A stretch of DNA of 64,000 nt. It comes from CADEFQ01 sp035433705 (GTDB lineage Bacteria; Pseudomonadota; Gammaproteobacteria; Steroidobacterales; Steroidobacteraceae). The number at the start of each line of letters is the position of its first letter. The stretch's first letter is position 1. Of the stretch, positions 32,823 to 41,496 are shown in pieces. Below the pieces are notes generated by a model. It searched no databases. It saw only the letters and a program-made list of their open reading frames with translations, and was not told where the DNA came from. The position numbers and the translations under genes were made by a program. The stretch lies in NCBI GenBank assembly GCA_035433705.1, contig DAORVK010000004.1:1-64000 (forward strand), read 5' to 3'.

Positions 32823-33500
32823 GTGTCGTTCTTCCTGATCGCCTTTCCCGCGCTCTTCTCGATCATCAATCCGCTCGGCGGCAGCTTCATATTCCTGCTG
32901 GCGACCGATCAGTACACCCCGGCAGTGCGGGCGCAGCTCGCGCGCTGGGTGGCGATCTACAGCTTCGCGATCGTGACCGGCTCGGTCTACATCGGGGCCT
33001 ACGTGCTCGGGTTCTTTGGCATCTCCATTCCGGTGCTGCGGGTGGCAGGTGGCATCGTGATTGCACTCGCTGCCTGGAAGATGCTGAACGCGCCCGACGA
33101 CGTTGCGCCACTGCAGGAGCGTGCCGCGGAGAGCGCGGCGGCAGCGCTGGTCGAGCGCGAGACGGTGCGCCGCATCGCCTTCTATCCGCTCGCGATGCCG
33201 TTCACCACGGGGCCCGGCACGATCGCGGTCGCAATATCGCTCGGTACCAGCCGCCCGCGCGATATCGGCCACCTGCACTTCCTTGCGTTCGTCGCCGAAG
33301 TGGCAGTGACGGCCCTGAGCATTGCCGTGCTGGTCTACCTGCTCTATCGCTGGTCGGATCGCGTTGCGCGGCTGCTTGGCCGCACCGGCACCAATATCAT
33401 CATGCGCCTGTCGGCGTTCCTGCTCTTCTGTATCGGGGTGCAGGTGCTGTGGAGCGGCGTGAGCGAATTGCTGACACTGCAGGCGCAGTCAATCCCGTGA
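32823..33500 (+). CDS. MarC-family integral membrane protein
   Basis: The 225-residue protein begins (GTG 32823) SFFLIAFPALFSIINPLGGSFIFL and has six hydrophobic segments, including LRVAGGIVIALAAWKML, PLAMPFTTGPGTIAVAI and ARLLGRTGTNIIMRLSAFLLFCIGVQ. These are the MarC/YhgN signatures. The family's transport role is unproven. Its stop overlaps the convergent FHA gene by 12 bp. Its upstream region is partly hidden by the scaffold gap. Confidence 0.87.
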   Translation: MSFFLIAFPALFSIINPLGGSFIFLLATDQYTPAVRAQLARWVAIYSFAIVTGSVYIGAYVLGFFGISIPVLRVAGGIVIALAAWKMLNAPDDVAPLQERAAESAAAALVERETVRRIAFYPLAMPFTTGPGTIAVAISLGTSRPRDIGHLHFLAFVAEVAVTALSIAVLVYLLYRWSDRVARLLGRTGTNIIMRLSAFLLFCIGVQVLWSGVSELLTLQAQSIP

Positions 33501-34727
33501 GGCGCCGCCGTTCCGACCGGTACGACGCGCCTCGGTGTAGGCGCGCGCGAACGCCTCGACGAACACATGCGGCAGCTGGTTCGCCGGCATTTCGGTGATG
33601 TTGCGGTAGAAATCGCCGTACAGGTCCCAGTACTGTGCCCGCTGGCCGCCGGTGAGCTTGCCCTTCTTCAGGGCGCGGTCGAAGCGGCTTTCAAGCTCGG
33701 CGGGGTCGAGCCGATCGATGAATTCGATGAAGGCGGCCCGCAGCGCGGCGCTGCTCGCCCGCTCGTGGCTGCGGCTGTCCTCGAAGCGCTCCCGCAGCCA
33801 CTGCACTGCGTCGATACGCCGGCTGTCGTGGCTCGCCAGCACGCTCGTGACGAGGTCGTCGACGGCGCCGCGGTCGAGCGGAAAAGGTTCATCGGCGGCG
33901 GCCGCAGGCAACTCGATGCGGTAGCTGTTGCGCACCTCGTGGTGGTGGCGGCTCAGGTCCTTGAGCCCGAGCAGCGCCTCGCGAAACATCTGCCCGGCCA
34001 GGTGCAGCATGCGCGTCTGCGCGTCCGCGGGCAGGCGTTCGGGGTCGATGCCCGCGCCCCGGCAGAACGCCGCGAGCCCGGTCTGCACGTCGTAGAGCGC
34101 CGCAGGCTGGGCGACCTCCTGCGCGCGCGCAGCGCGCGCGAGGCGGGCCATGCGCCGCGACACCGCGTCGGCTTCGGCCTGGCGCGCAATGTTCGAATCG
34201 CGCGCCGAATCGAGCGGTGTCACGACCGCCTGCCCGAACGCGTTGACTGCACGAAAGCTGTCGCTCGGTGATACGTCGGAGCCGAGGAGCGAGGCCATGT
34301 TGAGGGATGCGCCGATGTCGCCATGCGTGGCCACCGGGTCGGAGTCGGCCGCGCCGAGGACATCGAGTGCCACTCGCGCGCTGTCGGTCGGTGGAAAATC
34401 GGTGGCGGAATCGACCGCGACGAGCAGCTCATACTCGCCGAGGCGGATCATGTCGCCGTTGGCGAGCGCGTGTGTGCCGTGTTTGCCGATCGGGCGCTCC
34501 GCATCGTTCACGTAAGCGCCGTTCGTGGACAGGTCCTCGAGCAGCCACTGACCCTTTCTGAAATGCACGCGCAGGTGGCAGCTCGAGACATAGCGGAGCG
34601 GATCAGGCAGTACCCAGTCGTTGTCGGCCGCGCGGCCGATCGTCCCGCCGCCCACGCCAAAGACGATCGTGGCGCGCTCTCCGAGGGAGCGACGCTGGGA
34701 GCTGACGACACGCAGTCTGAGCGCCAT
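33489..34727 (-). CDS. tagH: TagH/ImpI-like FHA-domain protein (type VI secretion-associated family)
   Basis: From ATG 34727 the protein has 412 residues. An N-terminal FHA domain (about 1-105: GGTIGRAADNDWVLPDP, VSSCHLRVHFRKGQWLLEDLSTNGAYVN) binds phosphothreonine. The C-terminal ~200 residues (LAAFCRGAGIDPERLP, RNSYRIELP, then YGDFYRNITEMPANQLPHVFVEAFARAY) match the type VI secretion FHA family. No other type VI gene is present here, so it is an orphan. The Ser/Thr kinase at 51777 could in principle supply its ligand. Confidence 0.78.
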   Translation of the reverse strand: MALRLRVVSSQRRSLGERATIVFGVGGGTIGRAADNDWVLPDPLRYVSSCHLRVHFRKGQWLLEDLSTNGAYVNDAERPIGKHGTHALANGDMIRLGEYELLVAVDSATDFPPTDSARVALDVLGAADSDPVATHGDIGASLNMASLLGSDVSPSDSFRAVNAFGQAVVTPLDSARDSNIARQAEADAVSRRMARLARAARAQEVAQPAALYDVQTGLAAFCRGAGIDPERLPADAQTRMLHLAGQMFREALLGLKDLSRHHHEVRNSYRIELPAAAADEPFPLDRGAVDDLVTSVLASHDSRRIDAVQWLRERFEDSRSHERASSAALRAAFIEFIDRLDPAELESRFDRALKKGKLTGGQRAQYWDLYGDFYRNITEMPANQLPHVFVEAFARAYTEARRTGRNGGASRD

Positions 34728-34813
34728 GTAACGACCGTTGGTACGGACCCACCGGGAGGGCCGTACAGACATATAATGGGAAGACTAAATTAACAAGCGC
34801 ACTGCAGTTCCCG

Positions 34814-35158
34814 ATGGCAACCAGTCACATTTTCAAAGTCATGTTTGTGAACCAGGGCAAGGTCTACGAGGTGTACGCGCGCAAGGTACATCACGGAAAC
34901 CTCTTTGGATTCATAGAGATAGAAGAAATGGTGTTCGGCGAGCGCAGTTCCGTCGTATTGGACCCTTCCGAAGAGCGGATCAAGGGCGAGTTCGAAGGGG
35001 TCAAGCGCAGCTGGCTGCCGCTGCACTCGGTTCTGCGCATCGACGAGGTGAAGAAGCAGGGCGTCAGCAAGATCACCGCCTTTGAGGGCGGCAATGTCAC
35101 GCAGTTTCCGGGCCCCATTTACTCACCGCCCCCGGGCAGCGAGGGACCGCGCAAGTAG
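34814..35158 (+). CDS. DUF1820 family protein
   Basis: The 114-residue protein begins ATSHIFKVMFVNQGKVYEVYARKV and contains LFGFIEIEEMVFGERSSVV and GVKRSWLPLHSVLRIDEV, the conserved DUF1820 core. The family is small, cytoplasmic and largely restricted to Gammaproteobacteria; its function is unknown. It starts 86 bp from the divergent FHA gene and ends 12 bp before purL, so it is probably cotranscribed with purL. Confidence 0.88.
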   Translation: MATSHIFKVMFVNQGKVYEVYARKVHHGNLFGFIEIEEMVFGERSSVVLDPSEERIKGEFEGVKRSWLPLHSVLRIDEVKKQGVSKITAFEGGNVTQFPGPIYSPPPGSEGPRK

Positions 35159-35170
35159 GCCGCTCGCACG

Positions 35171-38100
35171 ATGCTGGTACTCAAGGGCGCTCCCGCACTT
35201 TCTCCGTTCCGACTCGCGAAACTGCTCGATCGCCTGCGCGCGCTCGAGGCAGGCGTGCGTGCGCTCGACGCGCGCTTCATCCACGTCGTCGATGCCGCGC
35301 GCGAACTCGCGCCGCCCGAGCGTGAGCTGCTCGGGACACTGCTGACCTACGGACCGCGTGCGCCGTCGAGGGGCGAATCGTTGCCGGGCGGTCGCGGCGT
35401 CATCGTCGCGCCGCGGCCGGGTACCGTGTCGCCGTGGGCCAGCAAAGCCACCGACATCGCGCGGGTGTGCGGGCTTGCCGCCGTGCGCCGGATCGAGCGG
35501 GCGATCGAGTACCGGATCGCGGGTGTCGATGCGATTGACGCAGCCGCACTGAACCGGCTCGCCGCGCCGCTGCACGACCGCATGACCGAGGCCGCGTTTT
35601 TCGCAGTCGCGGATCTCGAGACGCTGTTCGTCCACGCTGCGCCGGGGAAGCTGCGCACCGTGCCGCGTACCGGTGGCCGAGCCGCGCTCGCGCGCGCGAA
35701 CCGTGAGCTCGCGCTGGCGCTATCGGATGACGAGATCGACTATCTCGTCGCGGCCTTCGAACGCCTCGGCCGCGATGCGACCGATGTCGAGCTGATGATG
35801 TTCGCGCAGGCGAACTCGGAGCATTGCCGTCACAAGATTTTCAACGCCGAATGGATCATCGACGGCGCGCCCGCGCCGAAATCGCTCTTCGCGATGATCA
35901 GGAATACCCATGCGCGCAGCCCGCGCGGTGTGCTCTCGGCGTATCGCGACAATGCGGCAGTCATCGAGGGCGCAAACGGTGCGCGCTGGTACGCGGGCCC
36001 GCAGGGCGGCGCGTACCGCCGCAGCGTCGAGCCGATCGACATCGTGATGAAAGTCGAGACGCACAACCATCCGACGGCCATTTCGCCGTTCCCGGGTGCG
36101 GCGACCGGCGCGGGCGGCGAAATCCGCGACGAGGGCGCCACGGGGCTCGGCGCGAAGCCGAAGGCGGGGCTCGCAGGTTTTTCGGTGTCGCACCTGCATA
36201 TTCCCCGCCTGCCGCAGCCGTGGGAGACGCCATTTGACAAGCCGGACCGGATCGCCTCGGCACTCGACATCATGCTCGAAGGTCCGATCGGTGCCGCTGC
36301 GTTCAACAACGAGTTCGGGCGACCGAACATCTGCGGTTACTTCCGCAGCTTCGAGTTGCGCGGCGCCGGCGATCCGCCGGAGCGTGTGCGCGGCTACCAC
36401 AAGCCGATCATGATCGCGGGCGGCGTCGGCAATGTGCGCCGCATGCATGGACAGAAGGGCGAAGTGCCTGTCGGCGCGAAGATCGTGGTGCTCGGTGGGC
36501 CGGCGATGCTGATCGGCCTGGGCGGTGGCGCCGCCTCCTCCGTCGGCAGTGGCGCGACGAACGAGGTGCTCGATTTCGCATCGGTGCAGCGGGGCAATCC
36601 CGAGATGCAGCGCCGTGCGCAGGAAGTGATTGACCGGTGCTGGGCGCTCGGCGATGCCAACCCGATTCTCCTCATTCACGACGTCGGCGCGGGCGGCCTG
36701 TCGAACGCGGTGCCCGAAGTCGTCGCGCACAGCCGGCGCGGCGCGCGCATCGAACTGCGCGAGGTGCCGAACGACGAGCCCGGCATGACGCCGATGGAGA
36801 TCTGGTGCAACGAAGCGCAGGAGCGCTACGTGCTGACGATCGCGCCGCGTGAGCTCGCGCTCTTCGATGCGCTGTGCGCGCGCGAGCGCGCGCCGTACGC
36901 GGTGATCGGCGATATCGACGCGAGCGGGCAGCTCATCGTGCACGACCGGCTCACCGGCGTGAACGTCGTCGACATGCCGATCGAAGTGCTGCTCGGCAAG
37001 CCGCCCCGGATGCTGCGCGATGTGCGCTCGCTCGCGCCGGCGCGCGCACCGCTCGCGGCGGCGACGCGCATCGCGGGCGCGGCCGCCCTGCGTGAAGCGG
37101 CGCTGCGCGTGCTGCAGTTTCCGGCCGTGGCGGACAAGACGTTCCTCATCTCGATCGGCGATCGCACGGTTGGCGGCATGGTGAGTCGTGACCAGATGGT
37201 CGGCCCCTGGCAGGTGCCCGTGGCTGATGTCGCAGTGACGCTCGCGGATTATGAAGGTTATGCGGGCGAGGCGATGGCGATGGGCGAGCGCACGCCGGTG
37301 GCGGTGCTTGATGCCCCGGCCTCGGGGCGCCTCGCGGTCTGCGAAGCGGTGCTCAATATCCTGGCGGCAGACATCGCGGCGCTCAGGGACATTCGCCTCT
37401 CGGCGAACTGGATGGCGGCGTGCGGCGAGCCGGGCGAGGATGCGGCGCTCTACGCCACCGTGCACGCTGTGGGCGAAGAACTGTGTCCCGCGCTCGGCAT
37501 CGCCATCCCGGTGGGCAAGGATTCGCTGTCGATGAAGACCGCGTGGCGCGACCCGGTGTCCGGTACCGATCACAGCGTGGTGGCGCCCGTGTCGCTGATC
37601 GTGTCGGCATTCGCGCCCGTGCAGGACGCGCGGCGAACCTGGACGCCGCAACTGCGCACTGATGCGGGCGCTACGCGGCTGCTGCATGTTTCGCTCAACG
37701 GCCTGCGTCATCGGCTCGGCGGCTCGGTGTTCGCGCAGGTGCATGGCGAACTGGGCGACGAGTGCCCGGATCTCGACAAGCCGGCGCGCCTCGTGAGTTT
37801 CGCCGCGGCCCTGTGCACGTTGCGAGACGCCGGCCACGTGCTCGCGTACCACGATGTGTCGGACGGCGGCCTCTTTGCGACTCTCGCCGAGATGGCCTTC
37901 GCAGGTCACTGTGGCCTCGACGTGAACCTGCCCGGGAAGGAGGGTTCGGCAGTCGAGCAACTTTTCGCCGAAGAGCCGGGCGTAGTGCTGCAGGTGCGCG
38001 CCGCGGCGCTCGACGCGCTTCAGGTCACCTGGCGCCTGCACGGNNNNNNNNNNNNNNNNNNNNNNNNNNNNNNNNNNNNNNNNNNNNNNNNNNNNNNNNN

Positions 38101-38902
38101 NNNNNNNNNNNNNNNNNNNNNNNNNNNNNNNNNNNNNNNNNNNGTGCTGCGCGAGCAGGGCGTGAACAGCGAGGTCGAAATGGCCGCGGCACTCGACCGG
38201 GCTGGCTTCGAGGCGCACGACGTGCACATGACCGACCTGCTGAGTGGTGCGCGCACGCTCGGGGAGTTCCGCGGCCTCATTGCCTGCGGGGGCTTCTCCT
38301 ACGGGGATGTGCTCGGCGCGGGCGAAGGCTGGGCGAAGGCGATCCTCTTCCACTCACGCATGCGGGACCAGTTCATGTCGTATTTCGCGCGGCCGGACAC
38401 CTTCACGCTCGGCGTCTGTAACGGCTGTCAGATGCTCTCTGCGCTCAAGGCGCTCGTCCCGGGCGCCGAACACTGGCCGCGCTTCGTCAGCAATCGCAGC
38501 GAACAGTTCGAAGGGCGCTTCTCGCTGGTCGAAATCGTGCAGTCGCCCTCCGTACTGCTTGCGGGCATGGCGGGTTCGCGGCTGCCGGTGGCTGTGTCGC
38601 ACGGGGAGGGTCGCGCAGAGTTTGCATCGGCCGAAGCCGAGAGCAACTTCGCTGCCACCGGCCTGACCGCTTTCCGTTACGTCGATAACCACGGCGCCGT
38701 CGCATCGCGTTATCCCGCCAATCCAAACGGTTCGCCGCGCGGCATCGCGGCGGTGACGAGCGCCGACGGCCGCGTGACGCTCACGATGCCGCATCCGGAG
38801 CGGTCGTTCCGCTACGTGCAGAACTCCTGGCGTCCGCACGCTGCGGGCGAGGCGAGCGGCTGGATGCGTCTCTTTCGCAACGCGCGGGTGTGGGTCGGTT
38901 GA
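35171..38902 (+). CDS. purL: Phosphoribosylformylglycinamidine synthase, with assembly gap
   Basis: This is the single-chain PurL of gammaproteobacteria. It has an N-terminal PurS-like part, the ATP-grasp-like FGAM synthase core (QANSEHCRHKIFNAEW, KVETHNHPTAISPFPGAATGAGGEIRD, KDSLSMKT) and a C-terminal glutaminase. The glutaminase has its nucleophile Cys in LGVCNGCQMLS and its His/Glu in MPHPERSFR. It makes FGAM in step 4 of purine synthesis. A 100-N gap lies between LQVTWRLHG and VLREQGVNS. In E. coli PurL roughly 95 residues separate these points, so the gap is probably nearer 290 bp than 100. Confidence 0.93.
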   Translation: MLVLKGAPALSPFRLAKLLDRLRALEAGVRALDARFIHVVDAARELAPPERELLGTLLTYGPRAPSRGESLPGGRGVIVAPRPGTVSPWASKATDIARVCGLAAVRRIERAIEYRIAGVDAIDAAALNRLAAPLHDRMTEAAFFAVADLETLFVHAAPGKLRTVPRTGGRAALARANRELALALSDDEIDYLVAAFERLGRDATDVELMMFAQANSEHCRHKIFNAEWIIDGAPAPKSLFAMIRNTHARSPRGVLSAYRDNAAVIEGANGARWYAGPQGGAYRRSVEPIDIVMKVETHNHPTAISPFPGAATGAGGEIRDEGATGLGAKPKAGLAGFSVSHLHIPRLPQPWETPFDKPDRIASALDIMLEGPIGAAAFNNEFGRPNICGYFRSFELRGAGDPPERVRGYHKPIMIAGGVGNVRRMHGQKGEVPVGAKIVVLGGPAMLIGLGGGAASSVGSGATNEVLDFASVQRGNPEMQRRAQEVIDRCWALGDANPILLIHDVGAGGLSNAVPEVVAHSRRGARIELREVPNDEPGMTPMEIWCNEAQERYVLTIAPRELALFDALCARERAPYAVIGDIDASGQLIVHDRLTGVNVVDMPIEVLLGKPPRMLRDVRSLAPARAPLAAATRIAGAAALREAALRVLQFPAVADKTFLISIGDRTVGGMVSRDQMVGPWQVPVADVAVTLADYEGYAGEAMAMGERTPVAVLDAPASGRLAVCEAVLNILAADIAALRDIRLSANWMAACGEPGEDAALYATVHAVGEELCPALGIAIPVGKDSLSMKTAWRDPVSGTDHSVVAPVSLIVSAFAPVQDARRTWTPQLRTDAGATRLLHVSLNGLRHRLGGSVFAQVHGELGDECPDLDKPARLVSFAAALCTLRDAGHVLAYHDVSDGGLFATLAEMAFAGHCGLDVNLPGKEGSAVEQLFAEEPGVVLQVRAAALDALQVTWRLHXXXXXXXXXXXXXXXXXXXXXXXXXXXXXXXXXXVLREQGVNSEVEMAAALDRAGFEAHDVHMTDLLSGARTLGEFRGLIACGGFSYGDVLGAGEGWAKAILFHSRMRDQFMSYFARPDTFTLGVCNGCQMLSALKALVPGAEHWPRFVSNRSEQFEGRFSLVEIVQSPSVLLAGMAGSRLPVAVSHGEGRAEFASAEAESNFAATGLTAFRYVDNHGAVASRYPANPNGSPRGIAAVTSADGRVTLTMPHPERSFRYVQNSWRPHAAGEASGWMRLFRNARVWVG
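38044..38143. other. 100-N scaffold gap inside purL
   Basis: Exactly 100 N, with no overlap between its borders. Comparison with known PurL proteins implies that about 290 bp are missing. Confidence 0.85.
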
Positions 38903-38924
38903 TCGCTGAATGCGTCTCGACAGG

Positions 38925-40418
38925 TCAGGCGGCGAGGGCGCCGGATCTCACGAGTTCGCTGATCGCCGCGATGTCGCGGTCGAGGCGATGATCCTCGCGC
39001 CGGAACGGCACGCGCTCGCGGATGCGCGCGTGCAGGGCCTCGAGCTTCGCGCTGGTGTGCAGCGGGCGCATCACGTCGATCGCATGCGCGGCGGCGAGGA
39101 ACTCGATCGCGAGCACCGCGGCTGCGCGCTCGCAGATCGTCAGCAGCTTCTCGCCGGCCCAGGGCGCCATGCTCACGTGATCTTCCTGCCCTGCCGAAGT
39201 CGGTATCGAATCGACGGATGCCGGGTGCGCGAGCGTCTTCACGCTCGACGCCAACGCCGCGGCGGAGACGTGCGCGATCATGAAGCCCGACTCGAGTCCG
39301 GGATGGTCCGCCATGAACATCGTGAGGCGCGGATTCACGCGGCGATCGAGGAGGTCGATGCGCCGCTCCGACATCGACACGGCGTCCGCTGCCGCGATCG
39401 CCATGAAGTCCGCGACATAGCCGAGCGGCGCGGCGTGGAAATTGCCGCCCGAGAGGATGTCGGCGCCGAATACGAGCGGATTGTCGGTGGCGGCGTTCGC
39501 CTCGCGCTCGAGCACCGAGCGGGCGTGCGCGAGCGTATCGGCACACGCGCCGAGTACCTGCGGCATGCAACGCACCGCGTACGGGTCCTGCACGCGGTCG
39601 CAGTCGGCATGGCTGCGGTGGATTTCACTGTCGGCGAGCCAGGTGCGGAAGCGGTGCGCAACTTCGATCTGCCCCGGCAGGCCGCGCGCGTCGTGGATGC
39701 GGGCGTCGAAAGGCGCGTGACTGCCGGCGAGCGCCTCGACCGTGAGGGCACCTGCCGCGATCGACGAGGCGAGCAGATTCTGCGCGGCGAAGAGCCCCTC
39801 GATCGCGAGCGCGCAGGACAGCTGTGTACCGTTCAGGATCGCGAGTCCTTCTTTCGCCTCGAGTACGAGGGGTTCGATGCCGGCGGCGTGCAGTACATCG
39901 ATGCCGCTCAGGGTGCGGCCGCGATGGCGTGCCTCGCCTTCGCCGATCAGCGCAAGCGCGAGGTGCGCGAGCGGGGCCAGATCGCCCGAGGCGCCCACCG
40001 AACCCAGGCTCGGCACCACCGGTATGACCTTCTGGTCGACCAGCGCCAGGATCGCATCGATCACCTCCGGGCGAACGCCGGAGTATCCGGTCGCGAGGCT
40101 GTTCGCCTTGAGGATGAGCATGCGGCGCACGATCGGATCTGGCAGCGGCTCACCGACCCCGCAGGCATGGCTGCGTACGAGATTGACTTGCAGCTGGGCC
40201 ACCGCGCCGCGCTCGATGCGGCGATTCGCGAAGGCGCCGAAGCCGGTGTTGATGCCATAGACGGCGGCTTCGCCCTGCGCCGCGCTTGCAACCTGCCGTG
40301 CGGACTCACCCAGCCGCACGCGCGCGTCGGGCGCGAGGACGAACGGCTGCGCCTTGCGGGCATCGTTGGCGAGAATCTGGAGGGTGAGGGAGCGGCCGTC
40401 GAGAGTGATGGTTGACAC
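38925..40418 (-). CDS. hutH: Histidine ammonia-lyase
   Basis: The 497-residue enzyme of the MIO family contains the cofactor-forming Ala143-Ser144-Gly145 in SVGASGDLAPLAH. The Ser-His pair (residues 83-84, RSHACGVGEPLP) is diagnostic of histidine rather than phenylalanine or tyrosine substrates. ILNGTQLSCALA and QEDHVSMAPWAGEKL complete the active site. It deaminates histidine to urocanate. GTG 40418 gives the typical short N-terminus. No hutU, hutI or hutG is nearby, so the rest of the pathway must be elsewhere or absent. A LysR gene lies 70 bp upstream on the same strand. Confidence 0.9.
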   Translation of the reverse strand: MSTITLDGRSLTLQILANDARKAQPFVLAPDARVRLGESARQVASAAQGEAAVYGINTGFGAFANRRIERGAVAQLQVNLVRSHACGVGEPLPDPIVRRMLILKANSLATGYSGVRPEVIDAILALVDQKVIPVVPSLGSVGASGDLAPLAHLALALIGEGEARHRGRTLSGIDVLHAAGIEPLVLEAKEGLAILNGTQLSCALAIEGLFAAQNLLASSIAAGALTVEALAGSHAPFDARIHDARGLPGQIEVAHRFRTWLADSEIHRSHADCDRVQDPYAVRCMPQVLGACADTLAHARSVLEREANAATDNPLVFGADILSGGNFHAAPLGYVADFMAIAAADAVSMSERRIDLLDRRVNPRLTMFMADHPGLESGFMIAHVSAAALASSVKTLAHPASVDSIPTSAGQEDHVSMAPWAGEKLLTICERAAAVLAIEFLAAAHAIDVMRPLHTSAKLEALHARIRERVPFRREDHRLDRDIAAISELVRSGALAA

Positions 40419-40488
40419 ACGCAGAATGATACGCGGCGGCGCAGCAGGCCGCGAGCAGGGTGGCGGCGAGCTGCGGCCGCCGAGCCGA

Positions 40489-41394
40489 TCAATCCTCGTC
40501 CAGTTTCGCGAAGCGCGTGGTGAGGTAGTCGAGCAGGCTGCGCACCGAGGGGAGCAGCCCGCGCCTCGAAGGAAACACGGCATGCACGATGCCGCTGCGC
40601 GGGGCCCAGTCGGGTGCGATCCTGACGAGGCTGCCGCGCTTCAGTTCGTCGATCACCACCATGGTCGGCAGTTGCACGATGCCAACGCCGCGCACCGCCG
40701 CCGCGCGCAGGGCGAGCATGTTGTCGGTGACCAGTCTCGGCTCGTGCGGAATCGAAACCGCCGCACCCTCCGGACCCCGCAATGTCCAGACGTGCTGCGG
40801 CCGCGGAGGGCCCATGTCCACGCTGGGCAGCGACGACAGGTCGGCCGGCATCAGCGGCAGCGTGCGGCCAGCCAGCAAGGCCGGACTGCCCACGAGGCAC
40901 GCAGTGCGCTCGGCCAGCACCCGCAACACGAGATCGCTGTCTTCCAGCGGCGGCGTGCGCGCGCGGATGGCCACGTCGATGCCCTCGTTGATCACGTCGA
41001 CGCGCCGGTTGGTCGCCTCCAGATACACGGTCACGGCGCGATTGCTGATCATGTAATCGGCCAGCATGGTGCCGATGCCGGTATCGAGCAGCGTGATCGG
41101 GCAGGTCACGCGGACGATGCCGCAGGGCTCGGAGCGGGTGCGGTCGATGGCCTCCTGCGCGGCCTCGGCTTCCACCAGCATCGCCTTGCAGTGGCCCAGA
41201 TAGATCTGGCCGATTTCGGTCACTGAGAAGCGCCGTGTGGAACGCTGGATCAGGCGCACGCCCAGGCGTTCTTCAAGCAGACTGATGCGACGGCTCAGCC
41301 TGGATTTCGGGATTCCAAGCGCGCGTCCCGCTGGCGCGAACCCCTGATGCTCGACCACCTGCACGAAGTAGGCGAGATCATTGAGATCCTGCAC
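40489..41394 (-). CDS. LysR-family transcriptional regulator
   Basis: The 301-residue protein has an N-terminal winged helix (LAYFVQVVEHQGFAPAGRALG, SRLSRRISLLEERLGVRL) and a periplasmic-binding-like effector domain. It is transcribed divergently from a pirin gene 103 bp away, a frequent LysR-pirin pairing in which the regulator controls the pirin. An inverted repeat with T-N11-A spacing lies between them. Co-transcription with hutH downstream is also possible. Confidence 0.9.
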   Translation of the reverse strand: MQDLNDLAYFVQVVEHQGFAPAGRALGIPKSRLSRRISLLEERLGVRLIQRSTRRFSVTEIGQIYLGHCKAMLVEAEAAQEAIDRTRSEPCGIVRVTCPITLLDTGIGTMLADYMISNRAVTVYLEATNRRVDVINEGIDVAIRARTPPLEDSDLVLRVLAERTACLVGSPALLAGRTLPLMPADLSSLPSVDMGPPRPQHVWTLRGPEGAAVSIPHEPRLVTDNMLALRAAAVRGVGIVQLPTMVVIDELKRGSLVRIAPDWAPRSGIVHAVFPSRRGLLPSVRSLLDYLTTRFAKLDED

Positions 41395-41406
41395 GACACC
41401 CTCGCT

Positions 41407-41428
41407 ATCGTTCCAATGTCAGGACGAT
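41407..41428. promoter_or_regulatory. Candidate LysR box between lysR and pirin
   Basis: ATCGT (41407-41411) and ACGAT (41424-41428) form an inverted repeat. T41412 and A41424 are 11 bases apart, the T-N11-A pattern of LysR binding sites. It sits just upstream of the regulator's start codon and 68 bp before the pirin start. Confidence 0.4.
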
Positions 41429-41496
41429 GATGCCCGAAAATGCCCTCTACCGGGTCAGTCGTCACGGAAGTAGTGTATCTGGCAAAGGAGATTGCC

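Noticed and set aside
32823..33500. Reading MarC as a multidrug-resistance determinant
   Set aside because: MarC proteins were named from the mar locus but no resistance function has been established for the family.
36000..36100. Runs of CG-rich repeats that could suggest a CRISPR or tandem repeat
   Set aside because: They are codon-bias effects in coding sequence; no regularly spaced repeats with unique spacers exist in the window.
35720..38353. Very long minus-strand open frame opposite purL
   Set aside because: It is the antisense shadow of a high-GC coding sequence; composition is Arg/His/Ala rich and it has no family motif.
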